Positions 53,129-62,750 of a stretch of 64,000 bases of DNA are shown in pieces. Numbering within the stretch: the first letter of the stretch is position 1; the number at the start of each line of letters is the position of its first letter. Where the stretch lies: positions 434,066-498,065 of the forward strand of contig NZ_MDGT01000002.1 of assembly GCF_001870515.1 (NCBI RefSeq). The letters are read 5' to 3'. The notes below the pieces were generated by a model. That model was not told the origin of the DNA, did not search any database, and worked only from the letters and a program-made list of their open reading frames with translations. This DNA is from Idiomarina sp. MD25a. GTDB taxonomy: Bacteria; Pseudomonadota; Gammaproteobacteria; Enterobacterales; Alteromonadaceae. The translations under genes were made by a program, and so were the position numbers.

Positions 53129-55513
53129 ATGAAATTTAGTGAAAATTGGCTAAGAAGTTGGGTCAATCCAGACATTTCTAGTGAAGCGCTGAGCGAGCAA
53201 CTCAGTATGGCTGGCCTTGAGGTTGATGGTTTAGAGCCCGTTGCAGCAGACTTTCATACTGTTGTCGTTGGTAAAGTCGTTGAATGCGGTCCTCATCCAG
53301 ACGCCGATAAGTTACAGGTCACTAAAGTCGATGTGGGTGAGAATGAATTACTTGATATCGTTTGCGGTGCACCGAACTGCCGTAAGGATTTAATGGTTGT
53401 GGTCGCTAAGGTTGGCGCGGTATTACCGGGTGACTTCAAAATTAAGAAGGCAAAGCTGCGCGGACATCCATCGCATGGTATGTTGTGCTCGTTTAAAGAG
53501 CTGGGTCTAATTGATGACCACGACGGTATCATTGAGCTACCTTCAGACGCACCCATCGGTAAAGATTACCGCGAGTATTTGGGTCTGGATGACTTAAGTA
53601 TTGATATCGATTTAACACCCAACCGCGGTGACTGCCTGAGTATTCGTGGCATAGCACGTGAGGTCGGTGTACTGAATAACATTGATGTGTCCGAGCCGAC
53701 AGTTGACGCAGTTGAAGCAACTCTCGAAGACGCCAAAGCAATTCACTTAGATGCACCGGTTGGGTGCCCTCGTTACTTGGGGCGCGTAGTAAAGAATGTT
53801 GACGTTAAGCAACAAACACCGTTGTGGATGAGCGAGAAACTGCGTCGCAGTGGTATACGTAGCATTGATCCTGTGGTTGATATCACCAACTACGTATTGT
53901 TGGAGCTGGGCCACCCGATGCACGCATTCGACCTCGACCGCGTTCAAGGCGATGTTCATGTGCGCTATGCCAATAAAGGTGAGACCTTAACTTTATTGGA
54001 TGAGCAAGAAGTGAAACTCGATGGCGATGTGCTAGTTATTGCTGATGACAAGCAGGCATTGGCTATGGCGGGCGTTTATGGTGGCCTCGGCAGTGGTGTA
54101 ACACGAGAAAGCAAAGATATATTCCTCGAAAGCGCATTCTTCGCGCCTGATGCGATTTTAGGTAAAGCACGTCGTTTTGGTTTGCACACGGATGCGTCTC
54201 ATCGTTATGAACGCGGTGTTGACCCAGAATTGCAACGCCAAGCCATGGAGCGCGCAACACAGTTGTTGATTGAAATTTGTGGTGGTGAAGCAGGTCCTAT
54301 CGTCGAAGCCAAATCAGACGAGCATCTACCTAAGCCAGCTGAGGTGACGCTGCGTGCGGCACGCCTCGCGAGTGTATTAGGAATTGATATTGAAGCTGCT
54401 CGCGTGACTGAAATTCTCGAGCGTCTAGGCTTTGACGTCAAAGTGGAGACAGGCGAGTGGTTGGTCAAAGTGCCGACTTATCGATTTGATATTGCCATTG
54501 AAGAAGATCTTATCGAAGAGGTTGCGCGCGTATTTGGGTATAACAATATTCAGGCAGCTGCGCCCGCTGCACAATTACGTATGCGCGCACAACAGGAATC
54601 ACTAATCAGCACACACCGCTTAGTGGATGCGATGATCGAGCGGGGCTATCAAGAAGCAATTACGTATAGCTTCGTAGACCCGAAACATCAAGCGGCGTTA
54701 TTTGATGAAAGTGCATCGTTAACATTACCCCATCCTATTTCGGTGGACATGTCATCAATGCGGTTAAGCTTGTGGCCGGGTCTATTGAATGCGCTAGCGC
54801 ATAACCAAAAGCGTCAGCAATCAGTATTAGCCTTTGTTGAAACAGGCTTACGTTTTATCCCTGATGAAGTGGCTGAAAATGGTGTGATGCAGCAACCGAT
54901 GTTTGCTGGCGTGCGTTCAGGTAAGGCCTATGGCGAACATTGGTCGGCGGAAGACCGTGGCGTCGATTTCTATGATGTAAAAGGTGATGTTGAAGCCTTG
55001 TTGAAGAAATCCGGTGTCAATGATGTTCGTTTTGTTGCTAGCGAACACAGCGCTCTGCATCCAGGACAGTCTGCTGCGATATATCGTGGTGAGCGTTGTA
55101 TCGGCTATATAGGGGCCTTACACCCTAGATTTGAGAAGACATTCGGTCTTAATCAACGTGCTTTTGTGTTCGAATTGCAAATTGATGCGATTAACCAACG
55201 TAGCATTCCATCGGCTCAACCTGTGTCGCGGTTTCCGAGTATCCGTCGTGACTTAGCGATTGTTTTAGATGAACGTATCGCGGCGGGTGAAGTGTTAACT
55301 ACGTTGAAGAACATTGGCGTTAATCAGTTGATTGACCTAAACTTATTTGACGTTTACCAAGGTGATAACCTGCCAGAAGGTAAGCGTAGTTTAGCTCTTT
55401 CCGTCACACTTCAAGATAACGAAAAGACCCTTGAAGAAGTCGAAATAAACGGCATTATGGAAAAGCTAGTATCGACGTTACAGTCGGAGTTTGATGCAAC
55501 CTTGAGGGATTAG
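53129..55513 (+). CDS. pheT: Phenylalanyl-tRNA synthetase beta subunit
   Basis: A 794-residue subunit that binds tRNA-Phe and edits Tyr-tRNA. It has an N-terminal tRNA-binding (EMAP-like) domain at about 40-150 (GPHPDADKLQVTKVD), the B3/B4 editing domain, B5 DNA-binding-like folds and a C-terminal ferredoxin-like anticodon domain (SRFPSIRRDLAIV). The length is normal. It is cotranscribed with pheS and ihfA. Confidence 0.97.
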   Translation: MKFSENWLRSWVNPDISSEALSEQLSMAGLEVDGLEPVAADFHTVVVGKVVECGPHPDADKLQVTKVDVGENELLDIVCGAPNCRKDLMVVVAKVGAVLPGDFKIKKAKLRGHPSHGMLCSFKELGLIDDHDGIIELPSDAPIGKDYREYLGLDDLSIDIDLTPNRGDCLSIRGIAREVGVLNNIDVSEPTVDAVEATLEDAKAIHLDAPVGCPRYLGRVVKNVDVKQQTPLWMSEKLRRSGIRSIDPVVDITNYVLLELGHPMHAFDLDRVQGDVHVRYANKGETLTLLDEQEVKLDGDVLVIADDKQALAMAGVYGGLGSGVTRESKDIFLESAFFAPDAILGKARRFGLHTDASHRYERGVDPELQRQAMERATQLLIEICGGEAGPIVEAKSDEHLPKPAEVTLRAARLASVLGIDIEAARVTEILERLGFDVKVETGEWLVKVPTYRFDIAIEEDLIEEVARVFGYNNIQAAAPAAQLRMRAQQESLISTHRLVDAMIERGYQEAITYSFVDPKHQAALFDESASLTLPHPISVDMSSMRLSLWPGLLNALAHNQKRQQSVLAFVETGLRFIPDEVAENGVMQQPMFAGVRSGKAYGEHWSAEDRGVDFYDVKGDVEALLKKSGVNDVRFVASEHSALHPGQSAAIYRGERCIGYIGALHPRFEKTFGLNQRAFVFELQIDAINQRSIPSAQPVSRFPSIRRDLAIVLDERIAAGEVLTTLKNIGVNQLIDLNLFDVYQGDNLPEGKRSLALSVTLQDNEKTLEEVEINGIMEKLVSTLQSEFDATLRD

Positions 55514-55516
55514 GAT

Positions 55517-55813
55517 ATGGCGCTGACTAAAGCAGAACTCGCTGAGGTACTTTTTGACAAGTACGGGGTAAGTAAGCAAGACGCTAAGGATTTAGTAGAG
55601 GCGTTTTTTGAAGAAATACGTTCTGTTTTAGAATCGGGGGAAATGGTCAAGTTATCAGGCTTTGGTAACTTTGAACTTCGAACTAAGAATCAGCGCCCAG
55701 GTCGGAATCCGAAAACGGGTGAGGATATTCCTATTTCTGCTCGCCGAGTGGTGAGTTTTAAACCCGGTCAAAAATTCAAAAGCCGCGTAGAAAACACAAA
55801 GCCCGAGCAATAG
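55517..55813 (+). CDS. ihfA: Integration host factor alpha subunit
   Basis: A 98-residue DNA-bending protein of the HU/IHF family. The start [23 protein letters not shown] and the DNA-inserting arm with [20 protein letters not shown] are typical IHF-alpha. It forms a heterodimer with IhfB and takes part in replication, transcription and recombination. It lies 3 bases after pheT, as in most gammaproteobacteria. Its last codons are built into the terminator stem. Confidence 0.97.
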   Translation: MALTKAELAEVLFDKYGVSKQDAKDLVEAFFEEIRSVLESGEMVKLSGFGNFELRTKNQRPGRNPKTGEDIPISARRVVSFKPGQKFKSRVENTKPEQ

Positions 55814-55823
55814 CTCGGGCTTT
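55798..55823. terminator. Terminator overlapping the ihfA stop codon
   Basis: An 11-bp perfect stem, AAAGCCCGAGC with GCTCGGGCTTT, around an AATA loop. The left arm encodes the last residues of ihfA. The A/T flanks make it usable from the convergent chrR side too. Confidence 0.8.
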
Positions 55824-55846
55824 ATCGTTTAGTTATGCTTAAAACG

Positions 55847-56527
55847 TTAGCGAAAAAATAAACTACTAAATGGATTAAGCAGGCGACTGATACCCGATGT
55901 AAAGAACAACGGTGCGTCTAGTGTCGCAAGGGTCAAGCAGTCTTCCGTCGCAGTACGAGGTGTGTGCTTACGATCCGCATCCAACAAGATAAAATCACCG
56001 TCATAATAAGCATCGTGCTCATCATTGAATACACCATCAATCACAAGTGTGGCTTCTTGACCTTTGTGAGTATGTTCCGGTACTTGGGCGCCGGGCTCCA
56101 TATAAATTAAATTGGTTTGTCCATCATCGGACAAATCAACAGGCGCTCTCCATAGCTTACCCACTAAATGGGTCCATTCTCCGATACGATGAGCGTTATG
56201 CGCCAAAGTCGTCGGTAAATTGAAGCGACGACCCTCAAGACTAATCAAATCTTCGCGTTGAGCGGCAGGCTTGGCCTGAGAGTTAAAAATCGCCTCTAAC
56301 ATTTGGTCGCATTGGGTTTTCGACATGGCACCTTTAGAGGGGGCACAAATCGTTTCAACAAGGCTATCCAAATGCTTGTTACATAAATCTTCCTCTATTT
56401 CACAAACTGTTCGCTTGCAAATAGGGCACATATCAATATGTGTACCAACAACTAATGTCATTGACGCACTAAGGTCGCCTGAAGCGTACTGATACAAAAT
56501 TGCTTCAGAGGGATGTGACTTAATCAT
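55847..56527 (-). CDS. chrR: ChrR-type zinc anti-sigma factor with cupin domain
   Basis: A 226-residue cytosolic anti-sigma factor. The N-terminal zinc anti-sigma domain shows His5 and H-x3-C-x2-C (His30, Cys34, Cys37), as in Rhodobacter ChrR. The C-terminal cupin holds a second metal site, with HTHKGQE (His152, His154, Glu158) and His188. In that system singlet oxygen frees the sigma factor by acting on the ChrR cupin. ATG 56527 overlaps the sigma gene end by 8 bases, so production is coupled; a TTG two codons earlier is less likely. Confidence 0.9.
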   Translation of the reverse strand: MIKSHPSEAILYQYASGDLSASMTLVVGTHIDMCPICKRTVCEIEEDLCNKHLDSLVETICAPSKGAMSKTQCDQMLEAIFNSQAKPAAQREDLISLEGRRFNLPTTLAHNAHRIGEWTHLVGKLWRAPVDLSDDGQTNLIYMEPGAQVPEHTHKGQEATLVIDGVFNDEHDAYYDGDFILLDADRKHTPRTATEDCLTLATLDAPLFFTSGISRLLNPFSSLFFR

Positions 56528-57140
56528 GCTCAACTATTAACTCTTTCAATTTCTTTAATGCAAGGCGCGTACGAGACTTAACCGTGCCCAATGGAATTCC
56601 AAGAGAGTCGGAAACTTCTTGCTGCGACTTACCCTCGACATATATTTTTTCTACCACGATACGTTGTGCATCTGGCAACTGACCGTAGTAGTGAGAAATC
56701 TCTTGCAACAGAATGTCTTGGTCCAACGCGTAATCGTCGTCTAAGTTATCATTCTGCTCGGCCAGAATTGGCCATAGTTCATCTGCACTTATATCATCTT
56801 TACGCTTTTTATTCTTTCTTAATAAATCGAATCGAATATTACGCGCAATCGTGAAAATCCAAGTCGAAGGTGAACCCTTATCAGCTTTAAATAAATGTGC
56901 CTTATGCCACACATTTGTCATCGTTTCTTGCACAAGATCCATTGCAGTTTGTTCGTTACCAAACTGACGCGTTCCATAAGCTTGCAACTTAGGCGCAAAG
57001 TGTGAGAACAATTCACTGAACGCTTGACGGCTACGCGTTTCAGCAATTTGAGCCAAAAGTTGCGCAGCTTTTTCTGCAGTGTCCTGCTGGGATGTGGTCA
57101 TAACTCCCCGTTGTGAAGTATGAGATGTCACCGTTTGCAT
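56520..57140 (-). CDS. rpoE: ECF sigma factor of the ChrR-controlled (RpoE/ECF11-like) group
   Basis: A 206-residue sigma-70 family factor. Region 2 (about 35-110) has DLVQETMTNVWHKA and STWIFTIARNIRFDLLRK, and region 4 (about 145-200) has EVSDSLGIPLGTVKSRTRLALKKLK. With its ChrR partner it should direct a response to singlet oxygen, organic peroxides or light. ATG 57140 has AGGT about 7 bases upstream; an internal ATG at residue 14 is closer to a GGGGAG, but only 2 bases away from it. This is distinct from the RseA-controlled envelope RpoE. Confidence 0.9.
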   Translation of the reverse strand: MQTVTSHTSQRGVMTTSQQDTAEKAAQLLAQIAETRSRQAFSELFSHFAPKLQAYGTRQFGNEQTAMDLVQETMTNVWHKAHLFKADKGSPSTWIFTIARNIRFDLLRKNKKRKDDISADELWPILAEQNDNLDDDYALDQDILLQEISHYYGQLPDAQRIVVEKIYVEGKSQQEVSDSLGIPLGTVKSRTRLALKKLKELIVEHD

Positions 57141-57174
57141 AACTAGACCTGCTATTGTTGTTAGTTGGTATATC

Positions 57175-57205
57175 TAACTACGAGAACAAGTTTAAGTTTG
57201 GATCA
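57175..57205 (-). promoter_or_regulatory. Possible autoregulated ECF promoter of rpoE-chrR
   Basis: On the minus strand TGATCC (57205-57200) matches the -35 described for Rhodobacter RpoE, with TAGTTA (57180-57175) 19 bases further in the -10 position. The start codon is 35 bases downstream. The -10 match is weak. Confidence 0.4.
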
Positions 57206-57221
57206 GTCGATCTCAAAAAAG

Positions 57222-57800
57222 TTACGTAACCAAGTTTAGCAGATAATCAGCAACTTGCTCACTTGATTGCGATTTAATTAACTCTTGTTTGGTGTGAACG
57301 TCGAGTGGCAAAATTTCCAGCCAACGCTGGCACACCCAATCGAGTTGTTCAAACGGTTTTTCATCATACAAATCACCGAGTTCTGGGTAAACACCATAAA
57401 TTTCTTCAAGGCGCTCTTTAAGCACGGCAACCTCATCCGTAATTGGTGTGTGCTGCCAAAAAGGGAGTACTTCAACGTCACCGACTCGAAGACCATCGTC
57501 CTCGAATTCGTGATGTTTTATGTGAACTCGACGCTCACCATGCACAGTAATACCCAGAAAACCATCGTTGAGCATTTCAAAGTCAACAATGGTGACCGCG
57601 GTGCCAAAGGGCAGAATATATTCAGGATCATATTTATCGATGCCAGGATCAAACATGCATACAACAAATTCACTTTGATTTGCCATGCACTGTTTCACTA
57701 ACCGTGTGTAGCGTTGTTCGAAGATGCGCAATTTTAGCTTTCCATTCGGCATAACATGAGCCGTTAGCGGAAATAGAGGTAAACGCTGCACTTTATCCAT
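57222..57800 (-). CDS. Lon N-terminal (substrate-binding) domain-like protein
   Basis: A 192-residue protein made of a single LON-type N-terminal domain (LPLFPLTAHVMPNGKLKLRIFEQRYTRLV) with a helical tail and no ATPase or protease parts. Free-standing proteins of this type are common in proteobacteria; their role is unclear. ATG 57800 is used, as the frame's upstream TTG is less likely. It lies between the sigma/anti-sigma pair and the photolyase operon, which suggests the same stress response. It is divergent from the ybgA-like gene. Confidence 0.87.
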   Translation of the reverse strand: MDKVQRLPLFPLTAHVMPNGKLKLRIFEQRYTRLVKQCMANQSEFVVCMFDPGIDKYDPEYILPFGTAVTIVDFEMLNDGFLGITVHGERRVHIKHHEFEDDGLRVGDVEVLPFWQHTPITDEVAVLKERLEEIYGVYPELGDLYDEKPFEQLDWVCQRWLEILPLDVHTKQELIKSQSSEQVADYLLNLVT

Positions 57801-57983
57801 ACGATACAACTATCCTGAATTTTTGGGTTGATTTAACGTGCTTTACGTATGTCTATTCGGCTTGGATCTAAATTTGTACAACTTAATCAAACCTTTTTTG
57901 CTATAAGTCCGTTATGTTAGATAGCAACACCCACGCAACAATATATATAATGTATTATAAGCTTGTAAATAAATGGAGTTTTG

Positions 57984-58919
57984 ATGCGCCTAAAAGTTGG
58001 AATAAGCGCCTGTTTACTGGGCGATGAAGTACGTTTCGATGGGGGTCACAAGCGTTCACCCTTTTGCGAAAATGAACTGGCTAAACACGTCGAGTTCGTT
58101 AAATTTTGCCCAGAAGTCGGCATCGGGTTGCCAGTACCGCGTCCAACCATCCGCTTAGAATATAAGGACGAGCAAGTACGCGCGGTCATTCCTAAAACCG
58201 GCGAAGATGTTACTGAATCGCTCAAGCATTTCGCGGACAAAGTAAAACCCAAGCTAGCGGATCTGTCGGGTTATGTCTTATGCGCTAAGTCACCTAGCTG
58301 CGGCATGGAGCGTGTAAAATTATATGACCCTAAGACAGGTAGTGCTCGCAAGGAGGCAATGGGATTATTTGCTGAACGCTTGCACCAATTAGAGCCCGCA
58401 CTGCCTTTGGAGGAGGATGGGCGCCTGAATGATCCCCATCTACGCGAGAACTTTGTTTTACGCGTATTCCTATATGGTCGTTGGAAGTCGTTATCGCATC
58501 CGTTAAACAAAGCCGCCTTGCTTAAGTTTCATACACAAGCAAAACTTATTCTAATGGCACACAATCAGGCCGAATATCGTGCCCTAGGCCGTGACGTTGG
58601 TGAAGCGCAGGCTATCGATGAAGCTTTTTGCCAACGCTACATTTTGCGTGTGATGGGGGCATTAAGTAAACCTGCCTCAAGACGCAACCACACAAATGTA
58701 CTGCAGCATATTCAAGGTTATTTTAAACAGTACTTAGATAAACAGCAGAAGCAGGAGTTGAGTCAGTTAATACTCGATTACCATGACGGAACGCTACCGC
58801 TGATGGCGCCACTCACACTAATCCGTCATTACCTGCGAGAGTTCCCTAGCGAATATTTAGCTGAGCAGTGGTATGTCACACCATACCCTGAAGATTTAAA
58901 ACTGAGATATGGATTGTAA
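57984..58919 (+). CDS. YbgA-like DUF523/DUF1722 protein
   Basis: A 311-residue protein. Residues about 1-150 are a DUF523 domain with conserved cysteines (GISACLLGDEVRFDGGHKRS, FCPEVGIGLPVPRP, CAKSPSCGMERVKLY), and residues about 165-311 a DUF1722 domain as in Escherichia coli YbgA, whose gene is also next to phr. A role in thiouridine or other nucleoside chemistry has been proposed for DUF523 relatives; none is proved here. ATG 57984 has GGAG 5 bases upstream. It heads the photolyase operon. Confidence 0.87.
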   Translation: MRLKVGISACLLGDEVRFDGGHKRSPFCENELAKHVEFVKFCPEVGIGLPVPRPTIRLEYKDEQVRAVIPKTGEDVTESLKHFADKVKPKLADLSGYVLCAKSPSCGMERVKLYDPKTGSARKEAMGLFAERLHQLEPALPLEEDGRLNDPHLRENFVLRVFLYGRWKSLSHPLNKAALLKFHTQAKLILMAHNQAEYRALGRDVGEAQAIDEAFCQRYILRVMGALSKPASRRNHTNVLQHIQGYFKQYLDKQQKQELSQLILDYHDGTLPLMAPLTLIRHYLREFPSEYLAEQWYVTPYPEDLKLRYGL

Positions 58920-58920
58920 T

Positions 58921-60327
58921 ATGGCCGCTGTTGTTTGGTTTAGGAGTGATTTAAGAACCGTTGATAATCCTGCCTTAGATGCTGCATGTGCTAACCATGA
59001 TCGGGTATATGCTGTATTTCTAGTGCCAAAGCGTACCTGGCAAGCGCATGATTGGGCACCCATAAAAGTCGATTTATGGTGGCGTCACCTGGCCGCGTTT
59101 AAAGAGGAGCTTGCAGATAAGGGCATCGGCTTTTCTATCTTTGTTATCGAACGGTTTAGTCAAAGTGGGGCTGCAATCGCTGACTTTTGCGAACAAAACG
59201 ATGTTCATGCCGTATACGCTAATCGTGAATATCCGCTAGACGAAGTTAAACGGGACAAGCAAGCTGATGCATGCTTCAAGCAACGCGATATTGACTTAGC
59301 GCTATTTGACGGCAACTTATTGGTCGCACCAGAATACGTAGAAACACAGCAGGGCGGCTACTACAAAGTGTTCACACCGTTCAATCGAGCTTGGCGTAAA
59401 GAGGTTGCTAAAATCAATGATTGGACCCCAGAGTCTTGGAGTGTTGAAAATACCGTAGCAACCAGCACCGAGCTACCGCCGTGTCCGTTAGAACGTAAAA
59501 ATAGTCAAGACTATCCAGTCGGACGACAAGCCATTATGGGCAAACTGGGTCAATTTATTGAACATCAGGTTGACGACTATAAAGCGCGCCGCGACCAGCC
59601 ATCCGTTGACGGAACATCGATGATGTCCGCGTACTTTGAAATGGGCGCGATTGCACCGAAAACGGTTGCGCGTGCATTGTCATCTTTTTCACCGGAATTT
59701 CCACACGGACTTGAGCCCGGCGCAGACACTTGGCTAACGGAGGTGGCGTGGCGCGAGTTCTACCAGCACCTCATGTTTCATGAACCGCGGTTAAGCCGAG
59801 GTGAAAATTACCAAACCGAAACCCAAGGGTTACCTTGGCGAGAGGCTGAAGAAGATTTTCAAGCTTGGTGTGACGGGCGCACAGGCTTTCCTATCGTCGA
59901 TGCCGGCATGCGACAGCTCAATGAGACGGGATGGATGCATAATCGCTTGCGCATGATTGTGGCTAATTTTTTAGTCAAAGATCTACTGATCGATTGGCGC
60001 AAAGGTGAGCAGTACTTTATGCGTAACCTGGTGGATGGCAGCTTTCCCGCTAACAACGGCGGCTGGCAATGGAGTGCATCGGTCGGTACTGATGCGGTGC
60101 CTTACTTCCGCGTCTTTAATCCTGTCCGCCAGAGTGAGAAATTTGATCCCGAGGGAACCTACATCCGTACTTGGGTTAAAGAATTAGCGGATGTACCGAG
60201 TAAACATATTCATTGGCCACATTCGTATTTGAAACAGCACAAAACGGGGTACGTGTCTCCGATAGTCGATCATAGCGAGGCACGTGAGCGATTCTTATCG
60301 ACGTTTAAGCAGGTGAAAAATGGATAA
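58921..60327 (+). CDS. phrB: Deoxyribodipyrimidine photo-lyase (CPD photolyase)
   Basis: A 468-residue class I photolyase that uses light and reduced FAD to split cyclobutane pyrimidine dimers. The N-terminal antenna domain starts VVWFRSDLRTVDNPAL. The C-terminal FAD domain has WREFYQHLMFHEPRLSRG, FPIVDAGMRQLNETGWMHNR and NNGGWQWSASVGTDAVPYFR, with the Trp-rich electron path. ATG 58921 starts 1 base after the ybgA stop; an ATG 12 bases earlier is possible. The operon with an NTF2-like protein, SDR and lipid genes fits ECF-sigma control. Confidence 0.94.
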   Translation: MAAVVWFRSDLRTVDNPALDAACANHDRVYAVFLVPKRTWQAHDWAPIKVDLWWRHLAAFKEELADKGIGFSIFVIERFSQSGAAIADFCEQNDVHAVYANREYPLDEVKRDKQADACFKQRDIDLALFDGNLLVAPEYVETQQGGYYKVFTPFNRAWRKEVAKINDWTPESWSVENTVATSTELPPCPLERKNSQDYPVGRQAIMGKLGQFIEHQVDDYKARRDQPSVDGTSMMSAYFEMGAIAPKTVARALSSFSPEFPHGLEPGADTWLTEVAWREFYQHLMFHEPRLSRGENYQTETQGLPWREAEEDFQAWCDGRTGFPIVDAGMRQLNETGWMHNRLRMIVANFLVKDLLIDWRKGEQYFMRNLVDGSFPANNGGWQWSASVGTDAVPYFRVFNPVRQSEKFDPEGTYIRTWVKELADVPSKHIHWPHSYLKQHKTGYVSPIVDHSEARERFLSTFKQVKNG

Positions 60328-60754
60328 TAAAGAGTTAGTAGAAAAGCTAAAGAGCTTTTACGAGGAATTTTCGACGGATCAACTCGATGATTTAGACTCG
60401 ATATATCATGACGATGTTGCTTTTAATGATCCTATTCACCAAGTCGTGGGCCGTGACGACTTGCGCAAATATTTTGAGCATACAATGGAAAACGTAGAGT
60501 ACTGCCATTTTACGTTTGAAGATGAGGTTGTTGGCGATAAGCAGGCTTATTTGAGTTGGCAAATGCGCTTTTCACATCCGAAGTTAGCTAATGGACGTGA
60601 AATTATTCTACCAGGCGTCTCACATGTGCAGTTTGAAGACGAAAAAATAAGACTGCAAGAAGACCACTACGATCTCGGCGCCATGTTATATGAGCACGTG
60701 CCGTTAGTTGGGTTTGTTATTGATAAGATTAAACAAAGGCTGGTGTCATCATGA
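60320..60754 (+). CDS. NTF2-like (SnoaL-type) protein
   Basis: A 144-residue alpha+beta-barrel protein of the nuclear transport factor 2-like superfamily: N-terminal helix, then FNDPIHQVVGRDDLRKYFEH and a C-terminal strand set. Members bind hydrophobic ligands or act as small isomerases and cyclases. The start overlaps phrB by 8 bases and the stop overlaps the SDR gene by 4. The same gene order occurs in photolyase-lipid clusters of other gammaproteobacteria, so a part in lipid modification is plausible. Confidence 0.85.
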   Translation: MDNKELVEKLKSFYEEFSTDQLDDLDSIYHDDVAFNDPIHQVVGRDDLRKYFEHTMENVEYCHFTFEDEVVGDKQAYLSWQMRFSHPKLANGREIILPGVSHVQFEDEKIRLQEDHYDLGAMLYEHVPLVGFVIDKIKQRLVSS

Positions 60755-61476
60755 AAGTGCTCATCACCGGTGCTACTAGCGGAATTGGCCAACAACTCGT
60801 CGCAGATTATGCCTGTGAGGGTCACAACGTGATCGCTTGCGGGCGTAATGCCGAAGCGCTGAAGAAGCTGGCGGACGAGTTTCCTGACTATGTCGAAACA
60901 TTACAATTTGACACCGTTGACCGTGAAAAAACGATTGAGCTTTTAGGTTCTATCAATCAAATCGATGTCGCAATCTTGAGTGCGGGTGTCTGTGAATACT
61001 TGGATATTGAATCATTTGACGCAGAGCTCTTTGAACGGGTATTTACGGTTAATGTGCAAGGCACAATGAATTGTGTTCAAGGTTTGCTACGTACATTGCA
61101 ACCAGGCTCAAAATTAGTACTGGTGGGTAGTCTCGCGCGATTGCTGCCGTTTACCCGCGCGCAAGCTTATGGTGGCTCGAAGGCAGCCATTCATTATATA
61201 GCTCGGTCTTTAGAAGTGGATCTTGCACCTAAAGGTATTCGAGTGCTGTCAATTTCACCGGGGTTTGTTAAAACCCCGATGACCGATGCTAACGATTTTG
61301 AAATGCCGATGCGAGTTTCTGTCGATTATGCCTCTCAGTGTATTCGCAAAGGTATCGACAAGAACAAGCGGGATATCGGTTTTCCTACCATTTTTACATT
61401 GATGTTAAAAACCATGTCTATTCTGCCTCAAGCGTGGCAAGTAGCGCTCAGTAAACGTATGTCGAAGGGAAATTAA
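60751..61476 (+). CDS. Short-chain dehydrogenase/reductase
   Basis: A 241-residue NAD(P)-dependent SDR. The cofactor motif TGATSGIGQQ, the NVQGT region and the catalytic S...Y-x3-K (VGSLARL, then YGGSK) are intact. It starts inside the end of the NTF2-like gene (ATGA) and ends at the FAD-oxidoreductase start (TAATG). The substrate is unknown; the context points to a fatty-acyl or lipid carbonyl. Confidence 0.9.
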   Translation: MKVLITGATSGIGQQLVADYACEGHNVIACGRNAEALKKLADEFPDYVETLQFDTVDREKTIELLGSINQIDVAILSAGVCEYLDIESFDAELFERVFTVNVQGTMNCVQGLLRTLQPGSKLVLVGSLARLLPFTRAQAYGGSKAAIHYIARSLEVDLAPKGIRVLSISPGFVKTPMTDANDFEMPMRVSVDYASQCIRKGIDKNKRDIGFPTIFTLMLKTMSILPQAWQVALSKRMSKGN

Positions 61477-62750
61477 TGAAAATAGCAGTTGTAGGAAGTG
61501 GTATTGCAGGCTTAACAACGGCATATTACTTAACTGACCACCATGAGGTGACGGTATTCGAAAAAAACGATTATATCGGCGGTCATACAAATACCATTGA
61601 GGTCGATGATAAAACAGGTCCCGTGGGCGTTGATACCGGCTTTATCGTGTTTAATGATAGAACCTATCCGCGTTTCAAACGTCTGATGACTGAAGTAGGG
61701 GTACCGTGGCGTGATACTGAAATGAGTTTTAGTGTGCAAGATCCAGAGTCAGGTCTTGAGTATAACGGACATACTTTACTTACTTTGTTTGCCCAAAAAC
61801 GTAACTTGTTTCGACCCAAGTTTTATAGATTACTTAAAGGTATTGTTACGTTTAACGAAGCGGCAAAAAAGGCTGCACAAGAGAATAGCGATAACGACCA
61901 TATAACCTTGGGTGAGTTCATCGATTCGCTGAATTTAGATGAGCAAGTCGCCCACTTTTATTTGCTACCGATGATCTCTGCAATTTGGTCTTCAAGCATA
62001 AAAGATGCTTACCAGTTTCCGTTAGGCTTTTTCTTACGTTTTTTCTTAAACCATGGCCTGTTAGATATCAGCAATCGACCGCAGTGGCATACCATCGAAG
62101 GTGGTTCGAGCGCCTATATTCCTAAACTGACTAAAAAGTTTAGCGACCGCATACGTCTATCGGAAGATATTACCGAAGTCCGACGTACGGAAAAGGGCGC
62201 ATCGTTGACCTTCATCGACGGCCATGTTGAACACTTTGACCAAGTGGTTTTTGCTTGTCATAGCGACCAAGCACTGGCGCTCATGGTGGACGCAAGCGAC
62301 GAGGAAAAGCGTATTTTGGGTAGCATCCCCTATAAACTGAATGAGGTTGTATTGCACACCGATCGTGCTCTATTGCCGCTTCGAAAAGCCGCTTGGGCGA
62401 GCTGGAATTATCGTTTAAGAGTCGGTGAGTCGGCGCAGCGTGAGCCAAGTTCAGTTACCTACAGCATGAATATTTTGCAGGGTTTAAAGACGCATGCGCA
62501 CTACCTTGTTACGCTCAATAATAGTGAGGCTATTAATCCGGACAAGGTGATTAAAAAGCTGTTTTATGCACACCCTCAATATAGTACAACTTCAATGGCT
62601 GCTCGCAAAGATAGAGACCTGATCAATGGTCATCGCAATACCTATTTTTGTGGTGCTTACTGGTATAGCGGGTTCCATGAAGACGGCGTACATAGTGCCA
62701 TTGATGTAGTTAATATGATTGCACCGGAGCTCAATATAGATAATGGATAG
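61476..62750 (+). CDS. FAD-dependent amine-oxidase-like oxidoreductase
   Basis: A 424-residue flavoprotein with the N-terminal FAD motif VVGSGIAGLTTAYYL followed by EKNDYIGGHTNT. It belongs to the NAD/FAD-binding group found beside cyclopropane synthase and DUF1365 genes. Related proteins have been linked to fatty-acid modification. The start shares bases with the SDR stop; DUF1365 overlaps the end by 8 bases. It is cytosolic or membrane-associated. Confidence 0.9.
   Translation: MKIAVVGSGIAGLTTAYYLTDHHEVTVFEKNDYIGGHTNTIEVDDKTGPVGVDTGFIVFNDRTYPRFKRLMTEVGVPWRDTEMSFSVQDPESGLEYNGHTLLTLFAQKRNLFRPKFYRLLKGIVTFNEAAKKAAQENSDNDHITLGEFIDSLNLDEQVAHFYLLPMISAIWSSSIKDAYQFPLGFFLRFFLNHGLLDISNRPQWHTIEGGSSAYIPKLTKKFSDRIRLSEDITEVRRTEKGASLTFIDGHVEHFDQVVFACHSDQALALMVDASDEEKRILGSIPYKLNEVVLHTDRALLPLRKAAWASWNYRLRVGESAQREPSSVTYSMNILQGLKTHAHYLVTLNNSEAINPDKVIKKLFYAHPQYSTTSMAARKDRDLINGHRNTYFCGAYWYSGFHEDGVHSAIDVVNMIAPELNIDNG

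Noticed and set aside
57810-57983. A second RpoE-type promoter before the ybgA-like gene; GTTAGATA at 57916 also occurs upstream of rpoE
   Set aside because: No TGATCC-like -35 lies at the same spacing from the shared 8-mer, so a common promoter cannot be claimed from sequence alone.
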